Assembly: GCA_035570275.1 (NCBI GenBank)
Contig: DATMNI010000384.1
Location: forward strand, 1-64,000
Reading direction: 5' to 3'
Length of the DNA: 64,000 bases
From: DATMNI01 sp035570275
Lineage (GTDB): Bacteria; Acidobacteriota; Terriglobia; Bryobacterales; Bryobacteraceae
Under the pieces are notes generated by a model. The model did no database searches and was not told where the DNA came from. It was given only the letters and a program-made list of their open reading frames with translations. Of this stretch, positions 52,273 through 63,117 are shown one piece after another (positions within the stretch are counted from its first letter, which is position 1; each line of letters begins with the position of its first letter). The position numbers and the translations under genes were made by a program.

Positions 52273-53468
52273 CGCAGCACAGCAGCGCTACCAGCATCAT
52301 GGTGGTGGACGATAATCCCGCCAACCTAAAGCTACTCGAGGACATGTTGGGGCAGGCGGGCTATGGCGTCCGCTCGTTTCCACGGGGCCGGCACGCGCTT
52401 GTCGCGGCTGCGCAGAGCCCCCCGGATTTGATCTTGCTCGATATCAACATGCCGGAAATGAACGGTTACGAAGTTTGCGCACGGCTGAAGTCCGACGGCA
52501 AGCTGGCTCCAATCCCGGTAATATTCCTGAGCGCCCTTAACGAAACGGAAGACAAGGTCAAAGCCCTGCGGTCGGGCGGCGTCGATTACATACCCAAGCC
52601 CTTCCAGCTCGAAGAGGTGATGGCCAGGGTGGAAACCCATCTCAAGCTCTATAGCCTTCAGCGGGCGCTGCAGTTTCAGAATGAACACCTGGAGCAGGCT
52701 GTCGCGGCGCGGACCGGGGAACTGGCCGAGGCAAACCAGCGGTTGAGGATTCTAGACCGCTCAAAGAATGAATTCCTAAGCCTTATTTCGCATGAGTTCC
52801 GCACGCCGCTTAACGGGGTTCTTGGCGTTGGGGAGCTGGTTCTGAACGAACTGGCCGCCTCCCCGGACACCGATGAGCTGCGCGAGATGTTTGAGCAGTC
52901 TCGTCAAAGAATCCTCTCGATCCTCGATGATGCCATGCTCCTCACTCAAATCGACGTGGAGCGCGAGAAGTTTCGGGCCGGTCCGGTGAAATTGAGCTCG
53001 GCTCTGAATCGGGCGGCTGGCCTGACAATGGAACTGGCCCAGAGCCGTCAGGTGGGACTGGATCTCGTTTCTGGTGGGGAGGGGATTGTGGCGGGTGAGG
53101 AGGAATTGCTTGTCAAGGCATTACACGCGCTGATTGAGACCGCCGTCAAGTTCTCGGAACGAGGCCACTCGGTACGGATTGCATGCCGAGCCGATTCCGA
53201 TCCAATGGTGGTTACGATCGACAGCCATGGCAAGGCGATCCCAATGCATCACATCTCCAGGTTCTTCGATCTTTTCTCGATCAGCGAGGTGTCCACACCG
53301 GGTGGAGACCTGGGACTGGGACCTCCGGTAGCCTACCGGATACTGGCACTATTCGGTGGCAAGGTTGCAGTGGCTAATCGAGATCCATCTGGGATTCGTC
53401 TCACAGTATCTTTGAAGAGCTGTAATCGTCAAACGGCTGGTTCTCCAACTGACTCCGGCCACGGCTAG
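52269..53468 (+). CDS. REC-histidine-kinase protein with altered ATPase motifs
   Basis: The product is 399 residues. The REC domain (about 10-128; Asp58 in LILLDINMPEMNGYEVCARL) is almost the same as in the previous protein. A coiled-coil-like stretch (about 130-165) leads to HisKA with His175 (SHEFRTPLNGVLGVGELVL). In the ATPase domain the N box reads ALIETAVKFSERG, with Thr where the usual Asn binds Mg-ATP, and the G1/G2 boxes are weak (DSHGKAIPMHHI; GGDLGLGPPVAYRI). It may be a phospho-acceptor or inhibitor rather than a kinase. ATGA couples it to the REC-HD-like gene. Confidence 0.82.
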   Translation: MTQHSSATSIMVVDDNPANLKLLEDMLGQAGYGVRSFPRGRHALVAAAQSPPDLILLDINMPEMNGYEVCARLKSDGKLAPIPVIFLSALNETEDKVKALRSGGVDYIPKPFQLEEVMARVETHLKLYSLQRALQFQNEHLEQAVAARTGELAEANQRLRILDRSKNEFLSLISHEFRTPLNGVLGVGELVLNELAASPDTDELREMFEQSRQRILSILDDAMLLTQIDVEREKFRAGPVKLSSALNRAAGLTMELAQSRQVGLDLVSGGEGIVAGEEELLVKALHALIETAVKFSERGHSVRIACRADSDPMVVTIDSHGKAIPMHHISRFFDLFSISEVSTPGGDLGLGPPVAYRILALFGGKVAVANRDPSGIRLTVSLKSCNRQTAGSPTDSGHG

Positions 53469-53581
53469 GGTCAAGCGGCTTTCCGTCTCGCCATAAACGG
53501 AATTACGGACGGGGTGGCCATTATCCCAGGTGACAAGGCGGCAGAAAGCTCGCCGGGTTTGAGGTCGAAGACCTCGCTAGT

Positions 53582-54391
53582 CTATTCTAGAGCCTGGGCG
53601 ATGGCCTGTTCCGCCATCGGAGCCATCACGCCGTAGCCGGCGTCATTCGGCAGCAGACCGTCGCTGGTCAACTCCTTCTTCAAATCGCGGCCGGCGGCGA
53701 GGGCCGCATAGTAGTTCAGGTAAACCGAACCGCTCTTGGCTGCGTAGTCGCGGATCCATCCGTTCAGGCTGATGATCTTGCCCTGGGGCCGCAGCCTGGT
53801 CTGGTTGGTGAAGCAGTCGCATACCGGTGTCACCGAAGCCAGAACCACCCGGATGCCGTTGGCTTTGGCCAATTCCACCATGGAGGTGAAGTTCTCCGCC
53901 ATGGTGCCCTCGGTTGCTGGGCCCATCATGCCGGCGAGGTCGTTGGCGCCAGCCAGGATCACCACCACTTTCGGCTTCAGCAGAATTACATCCTGGCGGA
54001 AGCGGACCAGCATTTGGGCTGTGGTCTGGCCGCTGATGCCGCGATTAAGATACGGCTTGCCCGGGAAAAAGCGCGCGCTGGGCTTCCCTGCGGCTAGTCT
54101 CCCAGCCTGGCCCCACTGCTCGGTAATATCGTCGCCCAGGAAGACCACGCGGTTCTCGCCGGCCGCCGGTGGACGGACCTCGGTGTTCTCGCTGCCGTAA
54201 CGGGTGAGGCCGGCCCAATCGGCCAGCAGATGTCTCTGGGCGGCCAGTTCGCGGCGCAGGGTCTGTATAGTCTTGGCCGAATCCGGCGCTTGGGCGGGGT
54301 CCGGCGTCTGCGCCGTGGCTGTGCCAGCCCAAGTGTAAGTAATGCGGCAGACGATACCGCAGACCATGCCGCAGACAAGCAGGGGCTTCAT
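53582..54391 (-). CDS. SGNH/GDSL-like hydrolase lacking catalytic Ser and His
   Basis: The product is 269 residues from ATG 54391 with a signal (VCGMVCGIVCRITYTWAGTA). SGNH blocks are clear: block I VVFLGDDITEQWG, block II RGISGQTTAQMLVRF, block III ILAGANDLAGMMG, block V LTSDGLLPNDAGYGV. Block I should be GDS but is GDD (Asp88), and block V should be DGLHPN but is DGLLPN (Leu247). Both nucleophile and catalytic His are missing while Gly and Asn oxyanion residues remain. The fold is probably kept but hydrolysis is unlikely. It precedes a beta-propeller gene on the same strand. Confidence 0.85.
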   Translation of the reverse strand: MKPLLVCGMVCGIVCRITYTWAGTATAQTPDPAQAPDSAKTIQTLRRELAAQRHLLADWAGLTRYGSENTEVRPPAAGENRVVFLGDDITEQWGQAGRLAAGKPSARFFPGKPYLNRGISGQTTAQMLVRFRQDVILLKPKVVVILAGANDLAGMMGPATEGTMAENFTSMVELAKANGIRVVLASVTPVCDCFTNQTRLRPQGKIISLNGWIRDYAAKSGSVYLNYYAALAAGRDLKKELTSDGLLPNDAGYGVMAPMAEQAIAQALE

Positions 54392-54401
54392 TGGATCAAT
54401 C

Positions 54402-55961
<1,560 letters not shown>

Positions 55962-56030
55962 TTGTGGACCTCTCCAGGTTTGGGTTTCGACGTTCATACT
56001 ATACACCCAAAGCTGCGGCCTCGGGAGAGC

Positions 56031-56074
56031 GTGAAACGATTCAGGCCGTGACGTGAAACGATTCAAGGTGCGAA
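56031..56074. repeat. 22-base tandem duplication in the divergent promoter region
   Basis: gtgaaacgattcaggccgtg (56031 on) is followed by gtgaaacgattcaaggtgcg at 56053. The repeat lies between the two divergent beta-propeller genes. Confidence 0.75.
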
Positions 56075-56117
56075 CGGGGCTGAGTTGTAATATGATGAAG
56101 TCGCTTGGAAACGGAAG

Positions 56118-56147
56118 GGAGTTCCATCATGCGGAGTTCCATCATGC
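56118..56147 (+). repeat. 15-base tandem unit duplicating SD and start codon
   Basis: ggagttccatcatgc occurs at 56118-56132 and 56133-56147. Each has GGAG about 7 bases before an ATG (56129 and 56144), and the two ATGs are in frame. Confidence 0.9.
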
Positions 56148-57787
56148 GGAGACTAACCACGCGGTTCGTCATGTCCATCGGGTGCGTCTTCATTTGGGCC
56201 GGCGCGGCCGGCGCCCAGGGGCGTGGAGGTTCGGACTGGACCACTGCCGGCAACGATGCCCAACGGTCGTCTTGGCTGCGGTCCGATCCGAAGATCTCCA
56301 GCGACAGCATGCAGAAACCGGGCTTCCAGTTGTTATGGAAGATCAAGTTTGAAAACGAAGCCAGACAGTTGAACGGGCTGACGCCGGCGGTGCTGCTGGA
56401 CCGCTACATCGGGCACCGGGGCTTCCGGTCCCTGGCGTTCATCGGCGGCAGCTCGGATAACGTGTTCGCGGTGGACACCGATTTGGGGCGGATCGAATGG
56501 CAGAATCATTACTCCGCGGCGCCGGCGGTGCAGCCCGGGGTGTCCCAAAATCGCTCGCCGGGTTGCCCGGGCGGGATCACCACCGGGCTGACGCGGCCCA
56601 CCGGCACGGCGCTGCCGGCGGCGATGGGCGGACGCGGTGGCGGTGGCGGACGTGGCGGTCCAGCGAAGAGCGGGGTGGGAGAAGCCGGACTGGGCGCCGT
56701 GACGTTGGCCGAAGTAGGCCAGGGCCGCGGCGGGCGCGGTGGCTTTCCGGATGCGGCGCCGGCGGGGCGCGGTGCACCCGGGGCGCCAGCAGATGCCGGC
56801 CGTGGAGCGGCGCGTGGTGGTGGCGGCGGTTTCGGCCGCATGCCCGCCGTGGCGTATGCTCTGACCAGTGATGGAATGCTGCAATCGGTCTATGTATCCA
56901 ACGGTGCGGACTCGGAGGCGCCCATGAAGTTCCTTCCAGCAAATGCCAATGCGCAGGGGCTGATCGTAGCCGATAACGTGGCCTACGTCTCCACGTCGAA
57001 CGGTTGTGGAGGCGCTGCCAACGGGGTGTGGGCGCTGGACCTGGCATCCAAAGAGGCCACGACATGGAAATCCAGCGCCGGCTCACCGGCGGGATCGGCC
57101 GGTCCGGCGTTTGGCCCGGACGGGACTTTGTACGTTGCCACGGCCGGCGGCGAGGCGTCGCTGGTGGCACTCGAACCGAAGACGCTCAAACAGAAGGATT
57201 GGTATTCGCCAGGCGCCGACTTCACTTCTTCGCCGGTGAGCTTCGAATACAAAGGGAAGATTCTGATTGCCGCGGCCACCAAGGATGGGAGCATTCACCT
57301 GCTGGACAGCGCATCTCTGGGCGGCACGTCGCACCGGGCGCCGCTGTTCAAGACCGCGCCCGATTCCAAGGCGGCCGGCTATGCCGCGGGCACGCTAGCC
57401 AGTTGGCAAGATGCGGGCGGCACCCGGTGGGTGCTTGCGCCAACTGCCAGCGCGGTGGTCGCATGGAAGGTAATGGACCAGAACGGCGCTCTGTCGATGC
57501 AGCCAGGCTGGGTCTCGCGCGAAATCGTTTGGCCCCTGACACCGATGATTGTTAACGGAGTGATCTTCGCGGCATCGAGCGGTGAGGCCGGTGCGGACCG
57601 CGCCCAGCCCGCGTCGCACGCCGTTCTGTACGCGCTGGATTCTGCCACCGGTAATCCACTCTGGAACAGCGGCAATACCATCGGTTCGTTTGTGCACGGC
57701 GGCGGGCTATCCGGCGGCAGCGGTCAATTGTACTTGGGCACGCACGATGGTACGCTTTACGCATTCGGGTTTCCGATCGAGCACTAA
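56129..57787 (+). CDS. Exported PQQ-like beta-propeller protein 2 with a Gly/Arg insertion
   Basis: The product is 552 residues from ATG 56129 (ATG 56144 is equally supported). A signal (TTRFVMSIGCVFIWAGAAGA) is followed by BamB/PQQ-like blades (NVFAVDTDLGRIEWQNHYSA, GVWALDLASKEATTWKSSAG, AVLYALDSATGNPLWNSG). Residues about 165-245 form an insertion rich in Gly, Arg and Ala (GGRGGGGGRGGPAKSG; GRGAARGGGGGFGRM), absent from the paralogue at 54402-55961. A haem/HhH protein gene follows 1 base after the stop. The pair may form a periplasmic electron-transfer or scaffold unit. Confidence 0.82.
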   Translation: MRSSIMRRLTTRFVMSIGCVFIWAGAAGAQGRGGSDWTTAGNDAQRSSWLRSDPKISSDSMQKPGFQLLWKIKFENEARQLNGLTPAVLLDRYIGHRGFRSLAFIGGSSDNVFAVDTDLGRIEWQNHYSAAPAVQPGVSQNRSPGCPGGITTGLTRPTGTALPAAMGGRGGGGGRGGPAKSGVGEAGLGAVTLAEVGQGRGGRGGFPDAAPAGRGAPGAPADAGRGAARGGGGGFGRMPAVAYALTSDGMLQSVYVSNGADSEAPMKFLPANANAQGLIVADNVAYVSTSNGCGGAANGVWALDLASKEATTWKSSAGSPAGSAGPAFGPDGTLYVATAGGEASLVALEPKTLKQKDWYSPGADFTSSPVSFEYKGKILIAAATKDGSIHLLDSASLGGTSHRAPLFKTAPDSKAAGYAAGTLASWQDAGGTRWVLAPTASAVVAWKVMDQNGALSMQPGWVSREIVWPLTPMIVNGVIFAASSGEAGADRAQPASHAVLYALDSATGNPLWNSGNTIGSFVHGGGLSGGSGQLYLGTHDGTLYAFGFPIEH

Positions 57788-57788
57788 G

Positions 57789-58250
57789 ATGTCACCACGG
57801 ATTGCTTTGTTGACCGCCGCCATGGCTGTTTCGGCGGCCGGCGGATGGGCGCAGTTGCCAGACGGGCCGGGAAAAGCGGAGACGGCGCGGATTTGCAAGA
57901 ACTGCCACGAGTTGGAACGATCGCTTTCGCCGCGCCAGGATCGCGATGCCTGGCAGCAAACCATGGACAAGATGGTGTCCCTGGGCGCGGAAATGACCGA
58001 GCAGGAATACAACACGGTCCTCGACTACCTGGCGAAAAACTATCCCGGCGAGGAAGTGCCGAAGCTGAACATCAACAAGGCCTCGGCAATCGATTTCGAG
58101 AGCCGGTTGACGCTGCCGCGCTCGCAGGCCGCCGCCATCATTGAGTACCGCGCCAAGAACGGGCCGTTCAAGTCGATTGACGATCTGAAGAAGGTGCCGG
58201 GCGTGGACGCGGCTAAAGTCGATGCCAAGAAGGACCGGTTGACGCTGTAG
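57789..58250 (+). CDS. Haem-binding protein fused to a helix-hairpin-helix domain
   Basis: The product is 153 residues. A signal peptide (ALLTAAMAVSAAGGWA) precedes a haem-c-like motif CKNCH (residues 36-40) in a short helical domain (RDAWQQTMDKMVSLGAEM, EYNTVLDYLAKNYPG) of the quinohaemoprotein type. The C-terminal half is a ComEA-like helix-hairpin-helix (LNINKASAIDFESRLTLPRS, IIEYRAKNGPFKSIDDLKKV). The start is directly after the beta-propeller stop, so the two are translationally linked. An electron carrier for the propeller protein is plausible. Confidence 0.82.
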   Translation: MSPRIALLTAAMAVSAAGGWAQLPDGPGKAETARICKNCHELERSLSPRQDRDAWQQTMDKMVSLGAEMTEQEYNTVLDYLAKNYPGEEVPKLNINKASAIDFESRLTLPRSQAAAIIEYRAKNGPFKSIDDLKKVPGVDAAKVDAKKDRLTL

Positions 58251-58273
58251 GGCCGTCTCGTCCTGGCTTGTGA

Positions 58274-58876
58274 CTACATCGGGTACCCCGTCGTCGCCTT
58301 CACTTCCGCGATCTGCTTATCGTGACGCATCGTGTGCAGCGGCACATAGATCAACCACTGATACGCGTTGAGCGTATTGAACACCGGAAACGGATGTTCC
58401 ACCGTATGCTCTTTGAGAGCCACATCTGTTTTCGCGGCAAATGTCTCAATCTTTACTCGCTGGGCCAGAAACTTCTCCCTGACCTCCGTCCGCGTCAGCT
58501 TTCCCGATGGAACAATAGGCTCAGGCGCTGTCGCCTTCCCCAATCGCGGAGCCATCACCCTCTCGATAAACTCCGTCTTGCCCTTGGTCTTTTCCTCCCA
58601 CTCGGCATTCTTGGGAGACCCGATCGCCTTCTCCACGTTGCCGAACAGAAGCGCCTCCGCCAGAACAATATGCTCCGCCGTCTCGCCAACCGACCATCGC
58701 TCCGGCGCAGGTTTCCATTTCCACTGCTCCGCTGTGACGCCATCGATCGCGGTCAGAAATTCTTCGCGCGATTCCTCCAGCCAGCTTTTGACCTTCATCC
58801 GTTCCTCCGCGGTCATATGCGCGTCGGCCGCGCACAAGTGTAAACACATCATCGACAGCAACGCGACCTGTCTCAT
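58274..58876 (-). CDS. DinB-family protein, exported
   Basis: The product is 200 residues. A signal (LLSMMCLHLCAADA) is followed by a four-helix DinB fold with the three-His metal site: one in SVGETAEHIVLAEALLF and two in YVPLHTMRHDKQIAEV. DinB-like proteins include metal-dependent thiol transferases; the substrate is unknown. Its stop converges on the HhH gene. Confidence 0.87.
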   Translation of the reverse strand: MRQVALLSMMCLHLCAADAHMTAEERMKVKSWLEESREEFLTAIDGVTAEQWKWKPAPERWSVGETAEHIVLAEALLFGNVEKAIGSPKNAEWEEKTKGKTEFIERVMAPRLGKATAPEPIVPSGKLTRTEVREKFLAQRVKIETFAAKTDVALKEHTVEHPFPVFNTLNAYQWLIYVPLHTMRHDKQIAEVKATTGYPM

Positions 58877-59651
58877 ATTTGCTTCCCTCCGTATATATCA
58901 GCCGGGATTTCCAATTACCTTACCAGCTTCACAGCATTTTACACGAATCGCATTGATTGCTTCCTTTCCGCCCGGAAGCCCGGTTCGTGTCCGGTTCCGG
59001 TCTATCGGGGCTGCGGGTCGGAGAACATCAAAAAGCTTCCTCCAGGCGCACGGCTGGGCGACAACCGAAGCCCATTCGTTGGGGGTGCTCGCCTGTGGAA
59101 GAAAAAGACCAGGCGTCAATTGGATTCATCCTCAATTGAACTTGCCAACCTGGGAATCCGCTACGAATGAGAGAGGCCGCTTGCCCACTTGTGCCATTCG
59201 ACGAAAATGCCGCGCGGCGATTCCTCCAGTTCGGGCTCGCCTGGCGCGCGCGCGGGATCGAGGAGCGGCGCGCGGGCGCGTCCGGCTCACGCGTTTCGGT
59301 GCGCCAGCGCGGCGTTCGCTGTTCTCGCCATGCCGGCGCCCGCTCGTGCACTTCGAGCGCGTGGTCGCTGGGGGCGCGCGGGCGGAAGTGGCGGGTGGAT
59401 GAAGGTGCCGCGCAGCGGATCTGCAGGAGCCGGGGTGAAGCCCGTCGCAGTCTGCGAGTCCCTATCGGGGATTACCCTAATTCAGCGGCAAAAGACGACG
59501 CCCAATTGGAAGAAAGTGTAATTTCGGAAGATCAAGAGTTGGCCGCCAGGTGTAGAATGCTTACGAACTGTGAGCGCAGATGGCAATCCAGGCCAAATAT
59601 CTCACTGCCAGTAACCCGAACGATTCTCGTATCTTCTTTAGGGAGGTGGAC
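58877..59651. other. Non-coding or decayed region of about 775 bases
   Basis: Open frames on both strands here are short, very Arg/Ala-rich in the GC-rich part (59200-59420), and match no family. The AT-richer end (59500-59640) should hold the promoter of the TonB receptor gene, but no pair was convincing. GGGAGG just before 59652 is the receptor's ribosome-binding site. Confidence 0.45.
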
Positions 59652-62600
59652 ATGTTTCGCAACCGTTTCGTTCCCATCGTGGTGTTATTAACGGCCGGTT
59701 TGATGCTTATTCCCGCGTCTTTCGCGCAAGTCGTCACCGCAACGCTTACCGGCAGTATCACGGATTCTTCCGGCGGCTCGGTCCCTAACGCAAACGTGAA
59801 GGTCACGGAGCGGTCCACTGGCGTAGTGCGCTCCACGAACACCTCGGTGGATGGTGTCTACAACGTCGCGTACCTGAGCCCGGGTATCTATCTCGTCGAG
59901 GTCGAAGCCAAGGGATTCAAGAAATACTCGCAAGACAACGTGCGGCTGGACGTGTCCACCACCTCCCGCGTGGACGCTACTCTGACGCCCGGCAGCGCTA
60001 GCGAGACCGTTACCGTAACCGCCGAGGCCCCCGCGCTCCAAACTGATCGCGCTGAGGTGGCCAGGAACTTCGCCGCGCAAGCCGTCGCGGAACTGCCGGT
60101 GGCAAACCGCAACTTTCAGGCGCTGGCCGGCCTGGTAGCCGGAGTGTCGCCCCCAGTTCAGAACTTCACCACCTCGGAAGATCCACAGGGTACCACCTTC
60201 TTCAACGCCAACGGCCAGGGCAACTCGTCCAATAACACCATCGTCGATGGCGTCGACAACACCAATCCGACACTCGGATTGAGCATCTACCTGCCCTCGC
60301 CCGAAGTGGTTGAAGAGGTCCACGTCAGCACCAGCAACTACAGCGCCGAATTCGGACGCGTGGGCGGCGCGGTGGTAAACGCCACCACGAAGTCCGGCAC
60401 CAACGCGCTGCACGGCTCCCTATGGGAGTTTAATCGTGTCAAGGCCCTGCTCGCCCGCGACTTCTTCAACAAGGACACGCAGACCAAGCCCGGATATACG
60501 CGCAACGAATTCGGCGCTGCGGCCGGAGGCCCCATCATCAAGGACAAGACGTTTTTCTTCGGCGCTTATCAAGGCCGCTATCTGCGCCAGTCGAGCACTT
60601 CCACCAACACGGTTCCAGCGTCCGCGGCGTGGTTCTCAGGCGATTTCAGCGGCGTCCCCCAGTTGGCACTATTCGACCCGAACACCGGCAATTCGAACGG
60701 CACGGGCCGCCAGCCGTTTCCGAATAACGTCGTCCCTGTGAGCCGGATCAACTCGATCTCCAAGCAGTTGCTTCAGTACTTCCCGCCGCCGAATGTAGCG
60801 GGATTCCTGAACAACTACATCCTGAACGTCCCGTTCAGTTACGATGGAAACACTTACGACGCGCGCGTCGATCACTACTTTTCCGAGCAGACTAAGATCT
60901 TCGCGAAGATGAACACCTCGCGCTACCAGGTAGTGCAGGGCGCCGTGCTTGGCCCCGCGGTCGGCGACGGCACCACGGCCAATGACTACACCATTACGGG
61001 AGCCTTGAACCTGACGCACGGCTTCGACGCCACTCTCCTCACCGAACTGCGCTTGGGATACAACCGGTATCGTACCAACGTACAGGGCACCGACATGACC
61101 ACGGTGACCAACTCGAAGCTGGGGATCGCCAATCCGAATCCCGACCCGATTTCGAGCGCCGGTATGGGCCGCATCAATATCAACGGCATGCCGCCAGTCG
61201 GAACTCCGGTGACTTATCCCCTCATCAACACCGACAACCTGTTCGAAGTCGTCGACACGTGGAGCAAACTAAAAGGGAAGCACGTGTTCAAGTGGGGCGC
61301 CGAGATACATCGTAACCGGATGGATCGGTTCCAGCCGCAAGGCCTGAACTTCGGCCCGCGCGGCCTGTTCGTCTTTAACCCCGGCACAACGCAACTGAAT
61401 GGCGGACCCGGGCTCGGTCCCTACGGCTCGGTGGTGAATTCCTTTACGGCGTTCCTGATTGGCGCAACCGATCAGACGGGCCGCACCTACATGCCCATCA
61501 CGCCGACCAACCGGCAGACGCAGTTCGCCGCTTTTGGCCAGGATACCTACCAGATAACGCGCCAGCTCACGCTCGACATCGGACTGCGATACGAGTATTA
61601 TTCGCCGGTCACTCCGCGCTACCAAGGCGGCGCTTCGAACTACGACCCCTACAGCAACACGCTGCTGATTGCCGGTTATGGCGACGTGAATCTCGCAACA
61701 GGCGTGGATGCCCAGTCGTTCAACTTAGCCCCGCGCGTCGGTTTTGCGTACCGGCTCACCGACAAGCAGGTGATCCGCGGCGGCTACGGCATCAGCTACT
61801 GGACGGGTCGCTTCGGCTTCACCGGCGGCACACTCTCGACGCAATTTCCCACCATCTACAACGTGCAGCAAGGCAACACGGGCGATTTCATGGTGGACGG
61901 CACGCTCAACAGTCTGCCCGTGGTCCAGTTCGTCAACATCCCCTCGAACGGCCGGATTACACCCGCGCCGGATCAGGGCTTCTTCGTCATCCCCTCGCGC
62001 AACCGGCTCCCCTATGTGCAGAACTACAATCTTGTCTACCAACGGGAATTACGCCACGGAATCACGTTCGACGCGGGCTATGTCGGCAACCTCGGCCGGC
62101 AACTTCCCTTCAATCGGGCTCTGAACGCGGCGCCTCCGGGAACTGGTTCGGCGGGGCGTCCCTTCAATGTCCTGTTCGGGCACACCTCGGATGTCAGCCT
62201 TCGAGCTGACGGAGTCAACAGCAATTACAATTCGCTGCAAGCCAACCTGGCGAAACGCTTTTCTCAGGGCCTCACCTTTACGCTCGCTTACGCTTACAGC
62301 AAATCGCTCGATGTCGGCAACGACCAGCCGGGCTTCACCGACAATCTCGATTTGAAGCGCCAGTACGGCCCCTCGGGCTTCGACCGCACCCACATGATCA
62401 CGGCCGGACACCTTTACGAACTGCCCTTCGGCAAAGGCAAGCCGTTGCTGAATCAGAATCGCGCCGCCGGCATGATCCTGGGGGGCTGGCAGTTGAATGG
62501 AATCTTCCGTTTCGCCACCGGAACACCTTTCACGGCGTCGGCCGACGCCACCTCCTGCAACTGCCCGGGCAACAGCCAGTTTGCCGATGCCATCGCGCCC

Positions 62601-62930
62601 GTCACGTACCTCGGTGGTATCGGACCTGGGCAGCCGTGGTTCAGCACGGCGTCGTTCGCGGCTCCCGGGCCGAATCGCTTCGGCAGCGCGGGGCGCAACA
62701 CGATCCGCGGCCCCCGGCTCACCAACTATGACTTCTCAATCTTCCGTATGTTCCGGATCACCGAGCGCTTCCGCCTGGAATATCGCGGGGAGTTTTACAA
62801 CCTGACCAACACCCCGCACTTCTCGAATCCGAGTGGAAGCGCGACCTCGGCAACCTTCGGCATCATCTCGAGTACCCTGAGCGGATACGGCAACCGCCAG
62901 GTGCAAATGGCGCTACGCTTGAAGTTCTGA
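59652..62930 (+). CDS. Oar-like TonB-dependent outer-membrane receptor
   Basis: The product is 1092 residues from ATG 59652, five bases after GGGAGG; the open frame runs up to 59580 without support. The signal peptide is FVPIVVLLTAGLMLIPASFA. A carboxypeptidase-regulatory-like domain (residues about 27-115: VTATLTGSITDSSGGSVPNA, GIYLVEVEAKGFKKYSQDNV), a plug (NFQALAGLVAGVSPPVQNFT, NTIVDGVDNTNPTLGLSIYL, SAEFGRVGGAVVNATTKSGT) and a barrel (DTYQITRQLTLDIGLRYEYY, GYGNRQVQMALRLKF) follow. It is a distant paralogue of the receptor at 24021-27545 with a shorter barrel. A substrate is not evident. Confidence 0.92.
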   Translation: MFRNRFVPIVVLLTAGLMLIPASFAQVVTATLTGSITDSSGGSVPNANVKVTERSTGVVRSTNTSVDGVYNVAYLSPGIYLVEVEAKGFKKYSQDNVRLDVSTTSRVDATLTPGSASETVTVTAEAPALQTDRAEVARNFAAQAVAELPVANRNFQALAGLVAGVSPPVQNFTTSEDPQGTTFFNANGQGNSSNNTIVDGVDNTNPTLGLSIYLPSPEVVEEVHVSTSNYSAEFGRVGGAVVNATTKSGTNALHGSLWEFNRVKALLARDFFNKDTQTKPGYTRNEFGAAAGGPIIKDKTFFFGAYQGRYLRQSSTSTNTVPASAAWFSGDFSGVPQLALFDPNTGNSNGTGRQPFPNNVVPVSRINSISKQLLQYFPPPNVAGFLNNYILNVPFSYDGNTYDARVDHYFSEQTKIFAKMNTSRYQVVQGAVLGPAVGDGTTANDYTITGALNLTHGFDATLLTELRLGYNRYRTNVQGTDMTTVTNSKLGIANPNPDPISSAGMGRININGMPPVGTPVTYPLINTDNLFEVVDTWSKLKGKHVFKWGAEIHRNRMDRFQPQGLNFGPRGLFVFNPGTTQLNGGPGLGPYGSVVNSFTAFLIGATDQTGRTYMPITPTNRQTQFAAFGQDTYQITRQLTLDIGLRYEYYSPVTPRYQGGASNYDPYSNTLLIAGYGDVNLATGVDAQSFNLAPRVGFAYRLTDKQVIRGGYGISYWTGRFGFTGGTLSTQFPTIYNVQQGNTGDFMVDGTLNSLPVVQFVNIPSNGRITPAPDQGFFVIPSRNRLPYVQNYNLVYQRELRHGITFDAGYVGNLGRQLPFNRALNAAPPGTGSAGRPFNVLFGHTSDVSLRADGVNSNYNSLQANLAKRFSQGLTFTLAYAYSKSLDVGNDQPGFTDNLDLKRQYGPSGFDRTHMITAGHLYELPFGKGKPLLNQNRAAGMILGGWQLNGIFRFATGTPFTASADATSCNCPGNSQFADAIAPVTYLGGIGPGQPWFSTASFAAPGPNRFGSAGRNTIRGPRLTNYDFSIFRMFRITERFRLEYRGEFYNLTNTPHFSNPSGSATSATFGIISSTLSGYGNRQVQMALRLKF

Positions 62931-63117
62931 TATGACCACACCGCGCAAATCCAAACTTCCCGGCGTCACCTCGCCGATGGACTCGGGGCTCTGATTGTCC
63001 CCCGCCACGTCCTCGGCGGCCCCGGATACCAGGCGCCCAGCGACACACTTCGCATAGCCGGCGTCTGAGGCGAGCCCGCCGGGATTATCAGATGGCCATC
63101 CTTTCCAGCGAGGACGA

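Noticed and set aside
53553..53572. Hairpin gaggtcgaagacctc as a terminator between convergent genes
   Set aside because: The stem is only 6 bases and no T-run follows on either strand.
58957..59521. Small protein genes in the Arg/Ala-rich region
   Set aside because: Several overlapping frames are open on both strands at once, which is expected from GC content; none has a ribosome-binding site or recognised motif.
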